In this document: in pieces, positions 29,518 to 39,233 of the stretch
How the letters are laid out: every line of letters starts with the position of its first letter
Position numbering within the stretch: the stretch's first letter is position 1
From: Bacteroides sp.
GTDB lineage: Bacteria; Bacteroidota; Bacteroidia; Bacteroidales; Muribaculaceae
Assembly: GCA_014803765.1 (NCBI GenBank)
Contig: JAAVBC010000024.1
Coordinates: 1 to 64,000 of the forward strand
DNA length: 64,000 nt
Direction: 5' to 3'
Made by a program: the position numbers and the translations under genes
Notes under the pieces: generated by a model
Told to the model about the DNA's origin: nothing
Databases searched by the model: none
Seen by the model: only the letters and a program-made list of their open reading frames with translations

Positions 29518-30696
29518 ATGAAATCAACCAATAATCAACTAAAATATTCTGAGATGATGAATTCGAAGCTCATATATGGAGTCATGGCTGCGACGGCGGC
29601 ATTTAGCGGCAGTGTGTCAGTAGATGCGTCGGCGGCAGATATGGCAGAAAAAAGCATCAATGAGTATATGACGCTTGGAATTCCGAGTTCCCTTGAAGCC
29701 AATCGGGCGAATACACACACAAATTTCGGACAGACCGGATTGGGCATATGCGTATTCGGGTTGACAGAGCGGGGAATGGCGGTCAGATCATGCGAAGGAT
29801 ATGTCACAATTGGTTATTCAGCAGAGAAGGATGGAGAGCCCGAGATTCTGAGAAGTCTGAAGCCCGGCAATCCTGCCGGGGGGATAATGATCATGGGTGC
29901 TACTCCATTTGATAACGGAGATTTCTCCAACAATCCTGCTCTTTACACACTCTACATGTTTTTTGCAAGCAATCCGGATGCGGAATCCGGTCTTGCGCTT
30001 GATTCACAGTTGCTCCCGCTCTATCGTCAGACAGGTTATTATACCGTGACAATTCCTGACGGAGCGTTCGCGCTTGCAGACGGAACGCTCATTCCCGGCG
30101 CTAAGATTCAGTTTCACTACAGCGATGCTCAAGCGCCTCATAATTTCAACTACACGCTTTCTCCGGCAGCCGGAGAAGAAAAACAATATCCATCTGCGGC
30201 AGATCTTTTCGCTCCCTCATCGGGTGGGATTACAGTCACTTTCGCCGGAACACGTCAGGTGGATTATCTCCGAAATGTTCAACTTTCAAAACTCACTCTT
30301 CCTGACGGCACGGAGCTTTCCGGCAATGTCCCGACAGGTGGAGGTAATCGCGCTTATCTGACATTTACATTCGGCTCGCGCTCACAGGATTGGAGTCAGG
30401 CGGGACAATATGAGTTTGAAGTATTGCCGAATGTCATCGGACTCGATCAGGGAGAATACGATGAATGGGAGCTTGACGGGACTGTCCCCAACTTCCCGGG
30501 TCTGAAAGCTACCTACATTGTGGAGGATGACATGACGAACGGCGTCCTGCTCTACGGCGTCGACAAAGCGGATTCCTACACTGTCCATAGCCTTGATGGC
30601 AGGCAGATTATGCAGAATGCATCTCCTGCCCGAATGGCAGACCTTGATGGCGGCGTATATATCGTCAACGGAAAGGTTGTGAATATCGTGAAGTGA
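29518..30696 (+). CDS. Secreted paralog of the C-terminal half of the preceding gene
   Basis: SLEANRANTHTNFGQTGLGICVFGL vs ALEANRKNTTTQFGVSGMGVVVIGL; tail GGVYIVNGKVVNIVK. Start could be 29554/29557. Confidence 0.8.
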   Translation: MKSTNNQLKYSEMMNSKLIYGVMAATAAFSGSVSVDASAADMAEKSINEYMTLGIPSSLEANRANTHTNFGQTGLGICVFGLTERGMAVRSCEGYVTIGYSAEKDGEPEILRSLKPGNPAGGIMIMGATPFDNGDFSNNPALYTLYMFFASNPDAESGLALDSQLLPLYRQTGYYTVTIPDGAFALADGTLIPGAKIQFHYSDAQAPHNFNYTLSPAAGEEKQYPSAADLFAPSSGGITVTFAGTRQVDYLRNVQLSKLTLPDGTELSGNVPTGGGNRAYLTFTFGSRSQDWSQAGQYEFEVLPNVIGLDQGEYDEWELDGTVPNFPGLKATYIVEDDMTNGVLLYGVDKADSYTVHSLDGRQIMQNASPARMADLDGGVYIVNGKVVNIVK

Positions 30697-30875
30697 GGAC
30701 CCTGAATGGTGTCAGCCTCATTTTTCGGATAGATTTATTGAATGCAGCGGTCGTTGCAGCTGCGTTTCATAAGCGTATTATAAATTTTTAAAAAGCGCGT
30801 GTAGAAATATAAAAGCATATTCATCAGGAATATATATATAATTAACATCAATAATAACTTCTTATTCAACTATCT

Positions 30876-33800
30876 ATGAAGAAGAAAACTTTACTTATCT
30901 CAGGACTCCTGCTTCTGGGAGCTGCAGCCGGAGTGACATCCTATGCTGTAGCGCAGTCTTCATTCGGCGTTGTCACCTTGGCAGAAGGCGACGAAGCGGA
31001 TGCAGATGTAGATACGTGGATTTCTCCCGCTATCCTCAGCCCGGCAGATGGAGCAGTAGTCGGTTCTAACGTCGGCGTATCTTCAGTTTACGCTCAGTTC
31101 AACGGGGGTGGCGACCGTGGTTATTCCGTGACTACAGCTGCCGGCTTGGATATTCTCGTTAAGCGTGACGGCGAAGTCATCAAGACTATCCCCGCCAACG
31201 ACAAGAGTCAGGTCTACATGGACCGCAACTGGATCACCCGCATGATCATCAACTTCGGCGAGACGCTCACAGAACCCGGTGTCTATACAGTAGAAGTTCC
31301 CAAACGTGCGCTCGAGACAGAGGCATTCGATGAAAACGGCTCATCAATCGTAGCAAATGAAGCCTTCTCCTGGAGCTTCACTATCAAGCCCGCCCTCTCT
31401 TACACAGTGTCTCCCCGTCAGGGTAGCGAGGTTTCAGTAAATCAGCTTGCCAACTTCACTCTTACTTATGAAGAAGGTACTGAAGTAAAAGTGAACAAAG
31501 GCACTCCTACTCTCTACAAATTTTATGCTAACAAGGCTACAGAGCAGACAACATATACTGTAGCGGCAGAAGGCAATGTCGTAACTCTTACCGCAGTGAA
31601 TCCTGCCGGTATCGCTACTTCAACAAGAACAATCGCACAGGAGTATGACTATCTCGTTCTTCCCGCAGGTCTTCTCACACTCACAAAGGGTGCGACTTCT
31701 TACACCAGCGACGAAGTGACAATCGGTAACTACGCTCCGCGTGTGATCTCTGCTTCAGACTTCAAGATCTATCCCGATCCCAGCACTCCCGGTCTGACAA
31801 TCGATGACCTTAAGGTAGTGACTGTAGAATTGGCAGAAGGTTTCAAGGCAGCCAATCTCAATCCGCTTGCAACAGCGACTGCGTTCACCGTGTATCCCTC
31901 ACCCGTCTATGCTTCCTACGCTTATCAGTATGCATTCAAGAGCATCAGCGAAGATGGCAGAACAATTGTCGGCGAGATGAAGAGCGCAACTTCAACCAAT
32001 ACATTCACAAATACAACTCAGTATTGCCAGGCAGGTCCGACAGTGATTCGCTTCGCTGCAAATCAGGTTGTAGCTGAAAGCGGCGCCAAGAACGCACAGA
32101 TCGACCTTGCAGGCTGGGATCTGAAGGGTATCGAATATGCTCCCTTCTACGCTTCAACTCCGTCAGAGAACAGCGTTGTCACTTCAATCAACGGCTTGAC
32201 ACTCGCATTCCCGCAGCTCGTGAAAGTGGAGAACGCAGATGCAGAAATCACTCTTTCTTTCGATGGTAATGTCGTTAAGACTGTAAAAGCAGGTGCGACT
32301 ACATCTGCAGCTGCTCAGGTTACCGGAGCCGGCAACCGTACAGTCGCATACGCCAACCTCTTCAAGGATGACAACAACGCAAACTTCACAGCTCCCGGCG
32401 TATACACATTCTCAGTTCCCGCAGGCGCTTACAAGCAGGTCGGCACAGAATATGTCAACGAAGCTAAAGAATTCAGCGTTTACATCGGTCAGAACTACGA
32501 AGGCGTAGTGAAATATCCCGTGCCCGCAACTTATACAGGCACATCAAGCAACTGGCAATGCACACCCGCTGCAGGCAGCGATCTTACAGAACTCACAAGC
32601 CTCACACTGACTTATCCTGTCGGCACACAGATCGAGCTTCTCGATGGTTACCAGTACAAACTCCAGACAGGTGGTGCATGTGTGACATCTATCTCTTACG
32701 CTCTTAATAACAGTCAGTCTGCATATCCCACTGTGAAAAGCACTGATATCTGGGGTAAGGCAGAAGTGAAGGACAATGAAATCGTCTTCACTCTCAGCAA
32801 TCCTTACAGAACTGCATCTCCCGCTAACCGCGCGACATGCCTGACAATCCCCGGCGGTGTATTCATCGCACGCGTCCCCAATGGCGAAGGTGGTTATGAT
32901 GTATATCCCAACAAGGAACTCGACAGCTACTATCAGCCCCTGAATATGGTTAAGGGTCGTCTTGCAACTCCCTTCACAAAGGCAGACGGCGCAGCTGATC
33001 TTCAGTACCTCGGTGAGGCAGATGGTCCGAACTATATCCTCAACGATCAGCTCAGCTCAATCATCTATACAGGCTACGAGCCCCTCTATCCCGCTGCAGT
33101 AGCTCCCAAAGCAACTCTTACTAACGAGGATGGCGATGTTGTGGCAGAATATAAAGGTGCAGAACCGACTGAGTCTCTCCGTCTCTCTTCCTACAATGTA
33201 GAATTCACTACAACTACTGACCTTTCTCAGCTCGAGCGCGGCATCTATACATTCACTATCGCTGCCGAGTGTCTGCAGGGCGGTTCATCAACTGCAGGTT
33301 CAACCCTCGCTACTCTCAACAAGTCAGCATTCTCTTACGAACTCATGACTCTTGAGGTGAACAGCGATGTTACTCCCGCTACCGGCACAGAAGTAGAAGG
33401 TCTGTCTGAAATCGACATCGTCTACAACGGCGTTTCTATCGCTCTTGCTGACACTGATATCAAACCGACTGTCTACTATCAGGAAAAGATCACAGAAGGT
33501 GTCTTCGCAGGCGACATGCAGGATATCGATATCACAACCGAGGGCTACACTGTAGAGGTTAAGTATGGTGGTTCTGTAATCGAAGGCGAGCTTGATCCCG
33601 ATGAGTATGCAATCAATACTCTCGCAGGTGATGATGAAATGGGTCTTTCTAATGTATCGGCTAAGATCGTGATCACTCCCGCTCTGACAGAGGAAAAGAC
33701 TTACTACGTTCATATCCCCGCAGGCATGCTGAAACTGGAGACTGTATGCGGATCTCCCTCAATGGATCTTACTTACAATGTCGTAGCTCCCAAGACAGTC

Positions 33801-34745
33801 GCATTCGACAGCGCTGTTAAGCGTAACTTCCCCGCTGCTGAAGAGTGTAGCCTTAGCGAGACATACGGCGCGATGTATAATCATCCCTTCGGCATGGCAG
33901 CTATCGAGATCTCAGCAGCACAGGGTGTGACTGTCAACACTGAATGCACTGAGAAAGTACAGCTCTACTACGAAGGCACACTTCTTGCAGAGGTTGGCAC
34001 AGGCACTCCCGATGAGAGCGGCGACGGCACAGGTATCTACAGCACAGGTATCGGCGGCATGGACGACGGTGTTATCGAATGGGGCACAACCAACACTTAC
34101 ATGATCATGTTCAACCCCGCAGCTCCCGATCAGTTCAAGCAGCTTGGCAAGTATACCCTTAAGGTTCCGGAAGGTGCATTCTTGCTCAATGAGGTTCCCG
34201 TAGCAGCAGGCGAACTCAACTATACACTTGTAGCCGACAAGAGCTCATGGGATTACTCATTCACTCCTGAGGAAGGTTCTTCTCTCGATGGCGCAACTTC
34301 AATCGTGCTTACAATTGATGGCGTACAGTTCGTTGATGCAGAAAAGAACTGCGCAACCCTGGTTGACCCCGAAGGCAATACAGTGCCCTGGCAGTCAGCA
34401 TACGCAGGCTATGCAGATGGCAAGTACAACACCGTACAGTGGCTCATCAAGACCGGCTTCAATGATTGGAAGGGTGGTTTCTACACCTTCACTCTGAAAG
34501 CTCACACTGTGGCAATCAACGGTTGGGCTGACGAAATCGATCCCCAGTTCCCCGAAGAGGATATCACAATTCTCTACAACGGCGCAACAGGTGTATCACT
34601 CGTTGGTGTTGACGTAGCTGATTCTTACACAGTTTACACTGTAGACGGCAAGGCGGTTCTCGTCAATGGCACCCTTGAGCAGGTTGCAGAACTCTCCAAC
34701 GGTCTCTACATCGTAAACGGCAAGAAAGCACTCCTTCGCAAGTAA
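30876..34745 (+). CDS. Large secreted modular (Ig-like repeat) protein, paralog A
   Basis: MKKKTLLISGLLLLGAAAGVTSYAVAQ signal; tail ADSYTVYTVDGKAVLVNGTLEQVAELSNGLYIVNGKKALLRK. Confidence 0.85.
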   Translation: MKKKTLLISGLLLLGAAAGVTSYAVAQSSFGVVTLAEGDEADADVDTWISPAILSPADGAVVGSNVGVSSVYAQFNGGGDRGYSVTTAAGLDILVKRDGEVIKTIPANDKSQVYMDRNWITRMIINFGETLTEPGVYTVEVPKRALETEAFDENGSSIVANEAFSWSFTIKPALSYTVSPRQGSEVSVNQLANFTLTYEEGTEVKVNKGTPTLYKFYANKATEQTTYTVAAEGNVVTLTAVNPAGIATSTRTIAQEYDYLVLPAGLLTLTKGATSYTSDEVTIGNYAPRVISASDFKIYPDPSTPGLTIDDLKVVTVELAEGFKAANLNPLATATAFTVYPSPVYASYAYQYAFKSISEDGRTIVGEMKSATSTNTFTNTTQYCQAGPTVIRFAANQVVAESGAKNAQIDLAGWDLKGIEYAPFYASTPSENSVVTSINGLTLAFPQLVKVENADAEITLSFDGNVVKTVKAGATTSAAAQVTGAGNRTVAYANLFKDDNNANFTAPGVYTFSVPAGAYKQVGTEYVNEAKEFSVYIGQNYEGVVKYPVPATYTGTSSNWQCTPAAGSDLTELTSLTLTYPVGTQIELLDGYQYKLQTGGACVTSISYALNNSQSAYPTVKSTDIWGKAEVKDNEIVFTLSNPYRTASPANRATCLTIPGGVFIARVPNGEGGYDVYPNKELDSYYQPLNMVKGRLATPFTKADGAADLQYLGEADGPNYILNDQLSSIIYTGYEPLYPAAVAPKATLTNEDGDVVAEYKGAEPTESLRLSSYNVEFTTTTDLSQLERGIYTFTIAAECLQGGSSTAGSTLATLNKSAFSYELMTLEVNSDVTPATGTEVEGLSEIDIVYNGVSIALADTDIKPTVYYQEKITEGVFAGDMQDIDITTEGYTVEVKYGGSVIEGELDPDEYAINTLAGDDEMGLSNVSAKIVITPALTEEKTYYVHIPAGMLKLETVCGSPSMDLTYNVVAPKTVAFDSAVKRNFPAAEECSLSETYGAMYNHPFGMAAIEISAAQGVTVNTECTEKVQLYYEGTLLAEVGTGTPDESGDGTGIYSTGIGGMDDGVIEWGTTNTYMIMFNPAAPDQFKQLGKYTLKVPEGAFLLNEVPVAAGELNYTLVADKSSWDYSFTPEEGSSLDGATSIVLTIDGVQFVDAEKNCATLVDPEGNTVPWQSAYAGYADGKYNTVQWLIKTGFNDWKGGFYTFTLKAHTVAINGWADEIDPQFPEEDITILYNGATGVSLVGVDVADSYTVYTVDGKAVLVNGTLEQVAELSNGLYIVNGKKALLRK

Positions 34746-34796
34746 TTAGCGAATCCCGACATCGTTTCCGCTTCTGAAGCGGAGATAACATAGAAA

Positions 34797-34848
34797 AGCG
34801 ACTCTGCGCAGACAATAAGGTCATGGCGCAGAGTCGCTTCCTTTTTGT
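34797..34848 (+). terminator. Intrinsic terminator
   Basis: agcgactctgcgc...gcgcagagtcgct + T-rich. Confidence 0.85.
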
Positions 34849-34960
34849 CAGTCAAACATATAGGGATTATGACTTGTGTGGGTGTTTGGCTAACAAAATG
34901 CTATAAAAGAAAAGCAAAAAGCAACAATATTTTTTATTATTTTATTTTTTCTTAAAAATT

Positions 34961-34990
34961 TTGTACAAGTCCAAATAATGTTTAACTTTG
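34961..34990 (+). promoter_or_regulatory. Promoter TTG-N19-TAACTTTG
   Basis: TTG 34961-34963; TAACTTTG 34983-34990. Confidence 0.65.
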
Positions 34991-35083
34991 CAATCACGAA
35001 TAAGAGATTATTCTACCGAATCAAAGAAAATCGAATATTCCAATATTCAATCAATCTAACTAATAACTTTTTAAACAGCTTCA

Positions 35084-38000
35084 ATGAAGAAGAAAAATTT
35101 AATTCTCTCAGGGCTTCTGCTTCTGGGATGCGCTGCAGGCGTAACTACTTACGCGTTAGCGCAAAACTTGCCGGGTATTTCGACCTATGCTGACACAACA
35201 TCTCAGCCGCAGTCATATAGCCCCGCTAACGGAGCCGTAGTGGGCTCGAATGTCGGAGTTTCCTCACTTTACTTTGAATTTAAAAGTAGCGGTGACGACG
35301 GATATGCAGTCAACTACAATGAAGATCTTGCGATTACAGTGAAGAAAGATGGAGAAGTGGTTCTCACAATTCCTGTAGATAACGCTCATGTGACACGCGA
35401 CCGCAGCTGGCAGGGACGTATCAACGTCGCTCTCGGCACAACTCTTAAAGAGCCCGGCAACTACACGGTAGAGGTTCCTGAAGGAGTAGCAGGGGAGACA
35501 GCATTCACACAGAATGGTTCGTCTACGACTTTATCCGGAGCCTTCTCCTGGAGCTTCTCGATTGAAGCTGCCTTTTCTTATACAGTATCTCCCCGTCAGG
35601 GTGGAGAGGCTTCGCTGGGTCAGCTTGCAAACATCGTAATCACATATGAGGAAGGCACAGAGATTACAGTGAATTCCGGGAAAGCTACTCTCTATAACTT
35701 CCAGTCAGGCAAAACTACATCACAGACAACCTACACAGCTACTGCAGAAGGGAATGTGCTGACTCTTACAGCTGATACCCCTTCAAAAATCACAGGTGCG
35801 ACCCAGGCTATCAACGTAGCGTACGACTATATAACGATTCCCGCCGGAATGTTGACACTCTCCAATGGCGGAATCACCTACAACAATCAGGAGCTGACAA
35901 TCGGAAACTATGCTCCGCGTGCATGCACTGCAGCTGATTTTACTATTATTCCGGATCCTTCGACTCCCGGTTTGACTATCGAAGATCTGAAGGAGGTGAC
36001 TATCGTGCTTCGTGAAGGACTCGTGTTGTCAAATCTCAAGCCCGGAGCGACTGCCAATGCTTTCACTGTGAATCCCGCTCCCTATTATGCAACTTATGGC
36101 TATCAGTATGCCTATAAGAGCATCAGTGAGGATGGGCGTACAATTGTCGGCGTGATGAAAGATCCGACGAGCGCAACGTCTCTTACAAACAATACAGCAT
36201 TTTGTCAGGCGGGTCCTTCAGTTGTGCATCTGAATGCAAGCTGGGTGACAGTTTCCGGCACTACTTCCAAGAATGCCGCTCTGGATATTCCCGCATGGAA
36301 TCTCGACGGCATCGAGTATGCGCCCATCTACAGCTCCACTCCTCAGAGAGGCAACGTAGATACTAAGCTGAATGGCTTGACACTCAATTTCCCGCAACTG
36401 GTGAAAGTTGAGAATAAAGACGCTGTCATCACACTCTCTTTTGAAGGAGAAGTCGTGAAATCGGTTATTGCCGAGAACACCACAACAGCTGCAGCTCGCT
36501 CAACAGGTGCAGGCAGCCGCACCGTGGCATTCTCCAACCTCTTCAAGAATGATGCAGGTGCAGACTTCACCGAACCCGGCACATATACATATCATATTCC
36601 CGCCGGCACATTCAAGCAGGTGAATTCAGAGTATTACAATGAAGAGACCGACATCACAGTATATATCGGCAGAAACTATGCTGACGTTGTGAAATATCCC
36701 GTGCCCGCTACATTCTCAGGCTCTTCTACAAATCTTCAGTGTACACCCGCTGCAGGCAGCGATATCAATGAGTTCACAAGCCTCACGCTGACTTATCCCG
36801 TCGGCACAACTTTCGAGCTTATCCCCGGATATGAGAATAAGCTTTCAACCTGCGGTGCGACTTCAGTAGGCGCTGCTCCTGCTCTTGCAAACAATCAGAA
36901 CAACGCGCCGACTTTTACTGATGGATCTACAGGTATGTCATGGGGTTCAATCGACATTAAAGACAATGAACTCATCTTTAACCTGAAGCAGCCCTTCAGA
37001 ATGGCGACTGCGAAGAACCGCGCAACCTGCATGTGGATTGCAAAGGGTATCTTCATCGCTCACATTCCGAATGGCGAAGGAGGTTATGATCTCTATCCCA
37101 ACACAGAGATGGATAACTACTATCAGCCCTTCTCAATGTATCAGGGTCGCCTCGCTACAGTTGAAGTAAGCAACGAAGGCAAGGCCTCTCTCGCATACTA
37201 TGGCGAGGCTGACGAGACCAACGTAATCCTTAACAGCGAACTCGGCTCAATCGTCTACTCCGGTTATCAGGATATATATCTCGAAGATGACAACGATAAG
37301 GCGCTTCCGGCTCCTACTGCAACCCTTACAGACCTTTCAGGCAATGTAGTGGCTAATTATACCGGCACAGCCGTTGATGAAAACTATGGTCTTTCTTCAG
37401 CTAATGTGCTCTTTACAACTACAACCGATCTTTCCAACCTCGCAAAGGGTATCTATACTTTCACAATTGCACAGGGATGCCTGCAGGGTGGTGCGAAATC
37501 CACAACAGGTGCTTTGAAGGTTGTCAATGACAAAGCATTCTCTTATACAATCGAGAACTTCCAAATTCAGAAAGTAGACTTTGAGAATGTAATCAAACGC
37601 AGCGTGCCCTCTAAAGAGGAGTTCTCACTCGAAGAAAGCTTCGGCGCAGAGATGGGTCGTGCATTCGGTATGGCAGTCGTTCAACTTGACGCTGCTAAGG
37701 GTGTAAGTGTGAATGAAGAGTGCACTGAGAAAGTGGAACTCTATTATGGCGACACTCTCCTTGCAGAGGTGACAACAGCTTACGATGATAACACCGGCAC
37801 AGGCATCATGCCCTACGGTATCAGCTATGGCGCAGAAGGCGATGAGTGGGAGACTCCTAATACGTATCTCGTAATGTTCAATCCGATGGGTGGCGAACAG
37901 TTTAACCAGATCGGAGAATATACAGTTAAATTCCCGGAGGGTGCATTCCTTTCCGATGGTCTTTCCACAACTGCTGCTGAACTTAAATATACATTAGTTG

Positions 38001-38518
38001 CAGCTCAGACCAACTGGGAATACTCATTTAGTCCGGCTGCCGGCGCAAGTCTTGAAGATGGCATCTCTTCAATCATACTTACAATTGAGAATGCAAGCTT
38101 CATTGATGTGGAGAACGGCAACTGCGCTACTCTTGTAGACCCCGCAGGTAATGTAGTGGATTGGCAGTCTAAATATGTAGGTCCTGCCGGCAATCAGAGA
38201 AACACGATTGAATGGGTTATCAATAGCGCATATACTGATTGGCAGAGCGGCACATACACGTTCACTCTGAAGGCTCATTCAGTAGCAATCAACTCATTTG
38301 CTGATGAAGTTGATCCTCAGTTCCCCGAAGAGGATATCGAGGTGGTCTACAACATGACTACAGGTGTAACTCTTGTAGGCGTAGGTGCAGCTGATTCCTA
38401 CACAGTTTACACAGTAGACGGCAAGGCTGTCCTTGTCAACGGCACACTTGAGCAGGTTGCAGAACTTGCAGAAGGTCTCTACATCGTAAACGGCAAGAAG
38501 GCACTCCTCCGCAAATAA
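35084..38518 (+). CDS. Large secreted modular protein, paralog B
   Basis: MKKKNLILSGLLLLGCAAGVTTYALAQ; near-identical tail to paralog A. Confidence 0.85.
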   Translation: MKKKNLILSGLLLLGCAAGVTTYALAQNLPGISTYADTTSQPQSYSPANGAVVGSNVGVSSLYFEFKSSGDDGYAVNYNEDLAITVKKDGEVVLTIPVDNAHVTRDRSWQGRINVALGTTLKEPGNYTVEVPEGVAGETAFTQNGSSTTLSGAFSWSFSIEAAFSYTVSPRQGGEASLGQLANIVITYEEGTEITVNSGKATLYNFQSGKTTSQTTYTATAEGNVLTLTADTPSKITGATQAINVAYDYITIPAGMLTLSNGGITYNNQELTIGNYAPRACTAADFTIIPDPSTPGLTIEDLKEVTIVLREGLVLSNLKPGATANAFTVNPAPYYATYGYQYAYKSISEDGRTIVGVMKDPTSATSLTNNTAFCQAGPSVVHLNASWVTVSGTTSKNAALDIPAWNLDGIEYAPIYSSTPQRGNVDTKLNGLTLNFPQLVKVENKDAVITLSFEGEVVKSVIAENTTTAAARSTGAGSRTVAFSNLFKNDAGADFTEPGTYTYHIPAGTFKQVNSEYYNEETDITVYIGRNYADVVKYPVPATFSGSSTNLQCTPAAGSDINEFTSLTLTYPVGTTFELIPGYENKLSTCGATSVGAAPALANNQNNAPTFTDGSTGMSWGSIDIKDNELIFNLKQPFRMATAKNRATCMWIAKGIFIAHIPNGEGGYDLYPNTEMDNYYQPFSMYQGRLATVEVSNEGKASLAYYGEADETNVILNSELGSIVYSGYQDIYLEDDNDKALPAPTATLTDLSGNVVANYTGTAVDENYGLSSANVLFTTTTDLSNLAKGIYTFTIAQGCLQGGAKSTTGALKVVNDKAFSYTIENFQIQKVDFENVIKRSVPSKEEFSLEESFGAEMGRAFGMAVVQLDAAKGVSVNEECTEKVELYYGDTLLAEVTTAYDDNTGTGIMPYGISYGAEGDEWETPNTYLVMFNPMGGEQFNQIGEYTVKFPEGAFLSDGLSTTAAELKYTLVAAQTNWEYSFSPAAGASLEDGISSIILTIENASFIDVENGNCATLVDPAGNVVDWQSKYVGPAGNQRNTIEWVINSAYTDWQSGTYTFTLKAHSVAINSFADEVDPQFPEEDIEVVYNMTTGVTLVGVGAADSYTVYTVDGKAVLVNGTLEQVAELAEGLYIVNGKKALLRK

Positions 38519-38589
38519 TCCAAGATAATCCAAGATAATTCAAGAATCCCGATAATATTTCCGCTACTGAAGCGGAAATAACATAGAAA

Positions 38590-38638
38590 AGCGACTCTGC
38601 GCAGACATGATGGTTATGGCGCAGAGTCGCTTCCTTTT
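38590..38638 (+). terminator. Intrinsic terminator (near-copy of 34797..34848)
   Basis: agcgactctgcgc...gcgcagagtcgct + T-rich. Confidence 0.85.
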
Positions 38639-38704
38639 GTTTAAGTAAACAATGAATGTTGAATCTTGAAATTTTAAAGATAAATAGAAGTTTTTGCGGA
38701 AATA

Positions 38705-38736
38705 TTTGGAGGAATTGAAAAAAAGTGCTAACTTTG
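38705..38736 (+). promoter_or_regulatory. Promoter of tRNA-Pro (TTTG-N20-TAACTTTG)
   Basis: TTTG 38705-38708; TAACTTTG 38729-38736. Confidence 0.75.
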
Positions 38737-38752
38737 CAGACGCAAAAGCACT

Positions 38753-38825
38753 CGGGGTGTAGCGCAGTTGGTAGCGTGCTACGTTCGGGACGTAGAGGTC
38801 GGGCGTTCGAGTCGCCTCACCCCGA
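38753..38825 (+). tRNA. tRNA-Pro(CGG)
   Basis: Acceptor CGGGGTG/CACCCCG, anticodon arm CTACG-TTCGGGA-CGTAG, T-arm GTTCGAGTC. Confidence 0.93.
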
Positions 38826-38833
38826 CAGTGAAA

Positions 38834-38876
38834 ATAAGAGGATTGAATCGAAAGATTCAATCCTCTTATCTTTTTT
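38834..38876 (+). terminator. Intrinsic terminator after tRNA-Pro
   Basis: ataagaggattgaatc/gattcaatcctcttat + T6. Confidence 0.85.
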
Positions 38877-38916
38877 CTTACTGAGCTCTTTGATTATTGA
38901 TTATTGGAGTTATATC

Positions 38917-39183
38917 CAACCCGCGGAGCGGGTTGCCTCACCGTTAACCGCCGGTTGAAGCCCGAAGGGCTGAAACCTGCGGACTTGTAACCTGATATAG
39001 TATCCTCCAACCTGCGGAGCGGGTTGCCTCACCGGAGCATCAGTGTCGAGGGGCATTGAGACTTCCGGTTAGGCAACCCGCTCCGCGGGTTGGTGGCATA
39101 AGATTGGGCATGAGATCCGAGGGTTTCAGCCCTTCGGGCTTGAACCCTCGGTTAACGGTTAGGCAACCCGCTTCCGCGGGTTG
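38917..39183. repeat. Composite palindromic (BIME/REP-like) element, cluster 1
   Basis: caacccgcggagcgggttgcctcaccgttaaccg ... cggttaacggttaggcaacccgcttccgcgggttg, with inner ttgaagcccgaagggctgaaa palindromes. Confidence 0.9.
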
Positions 39184-39233
39184 ATTCCTATTCGTTTCTA
39201 TAGCTCCTGTTTGATTTTATGGGATCCTATCGG

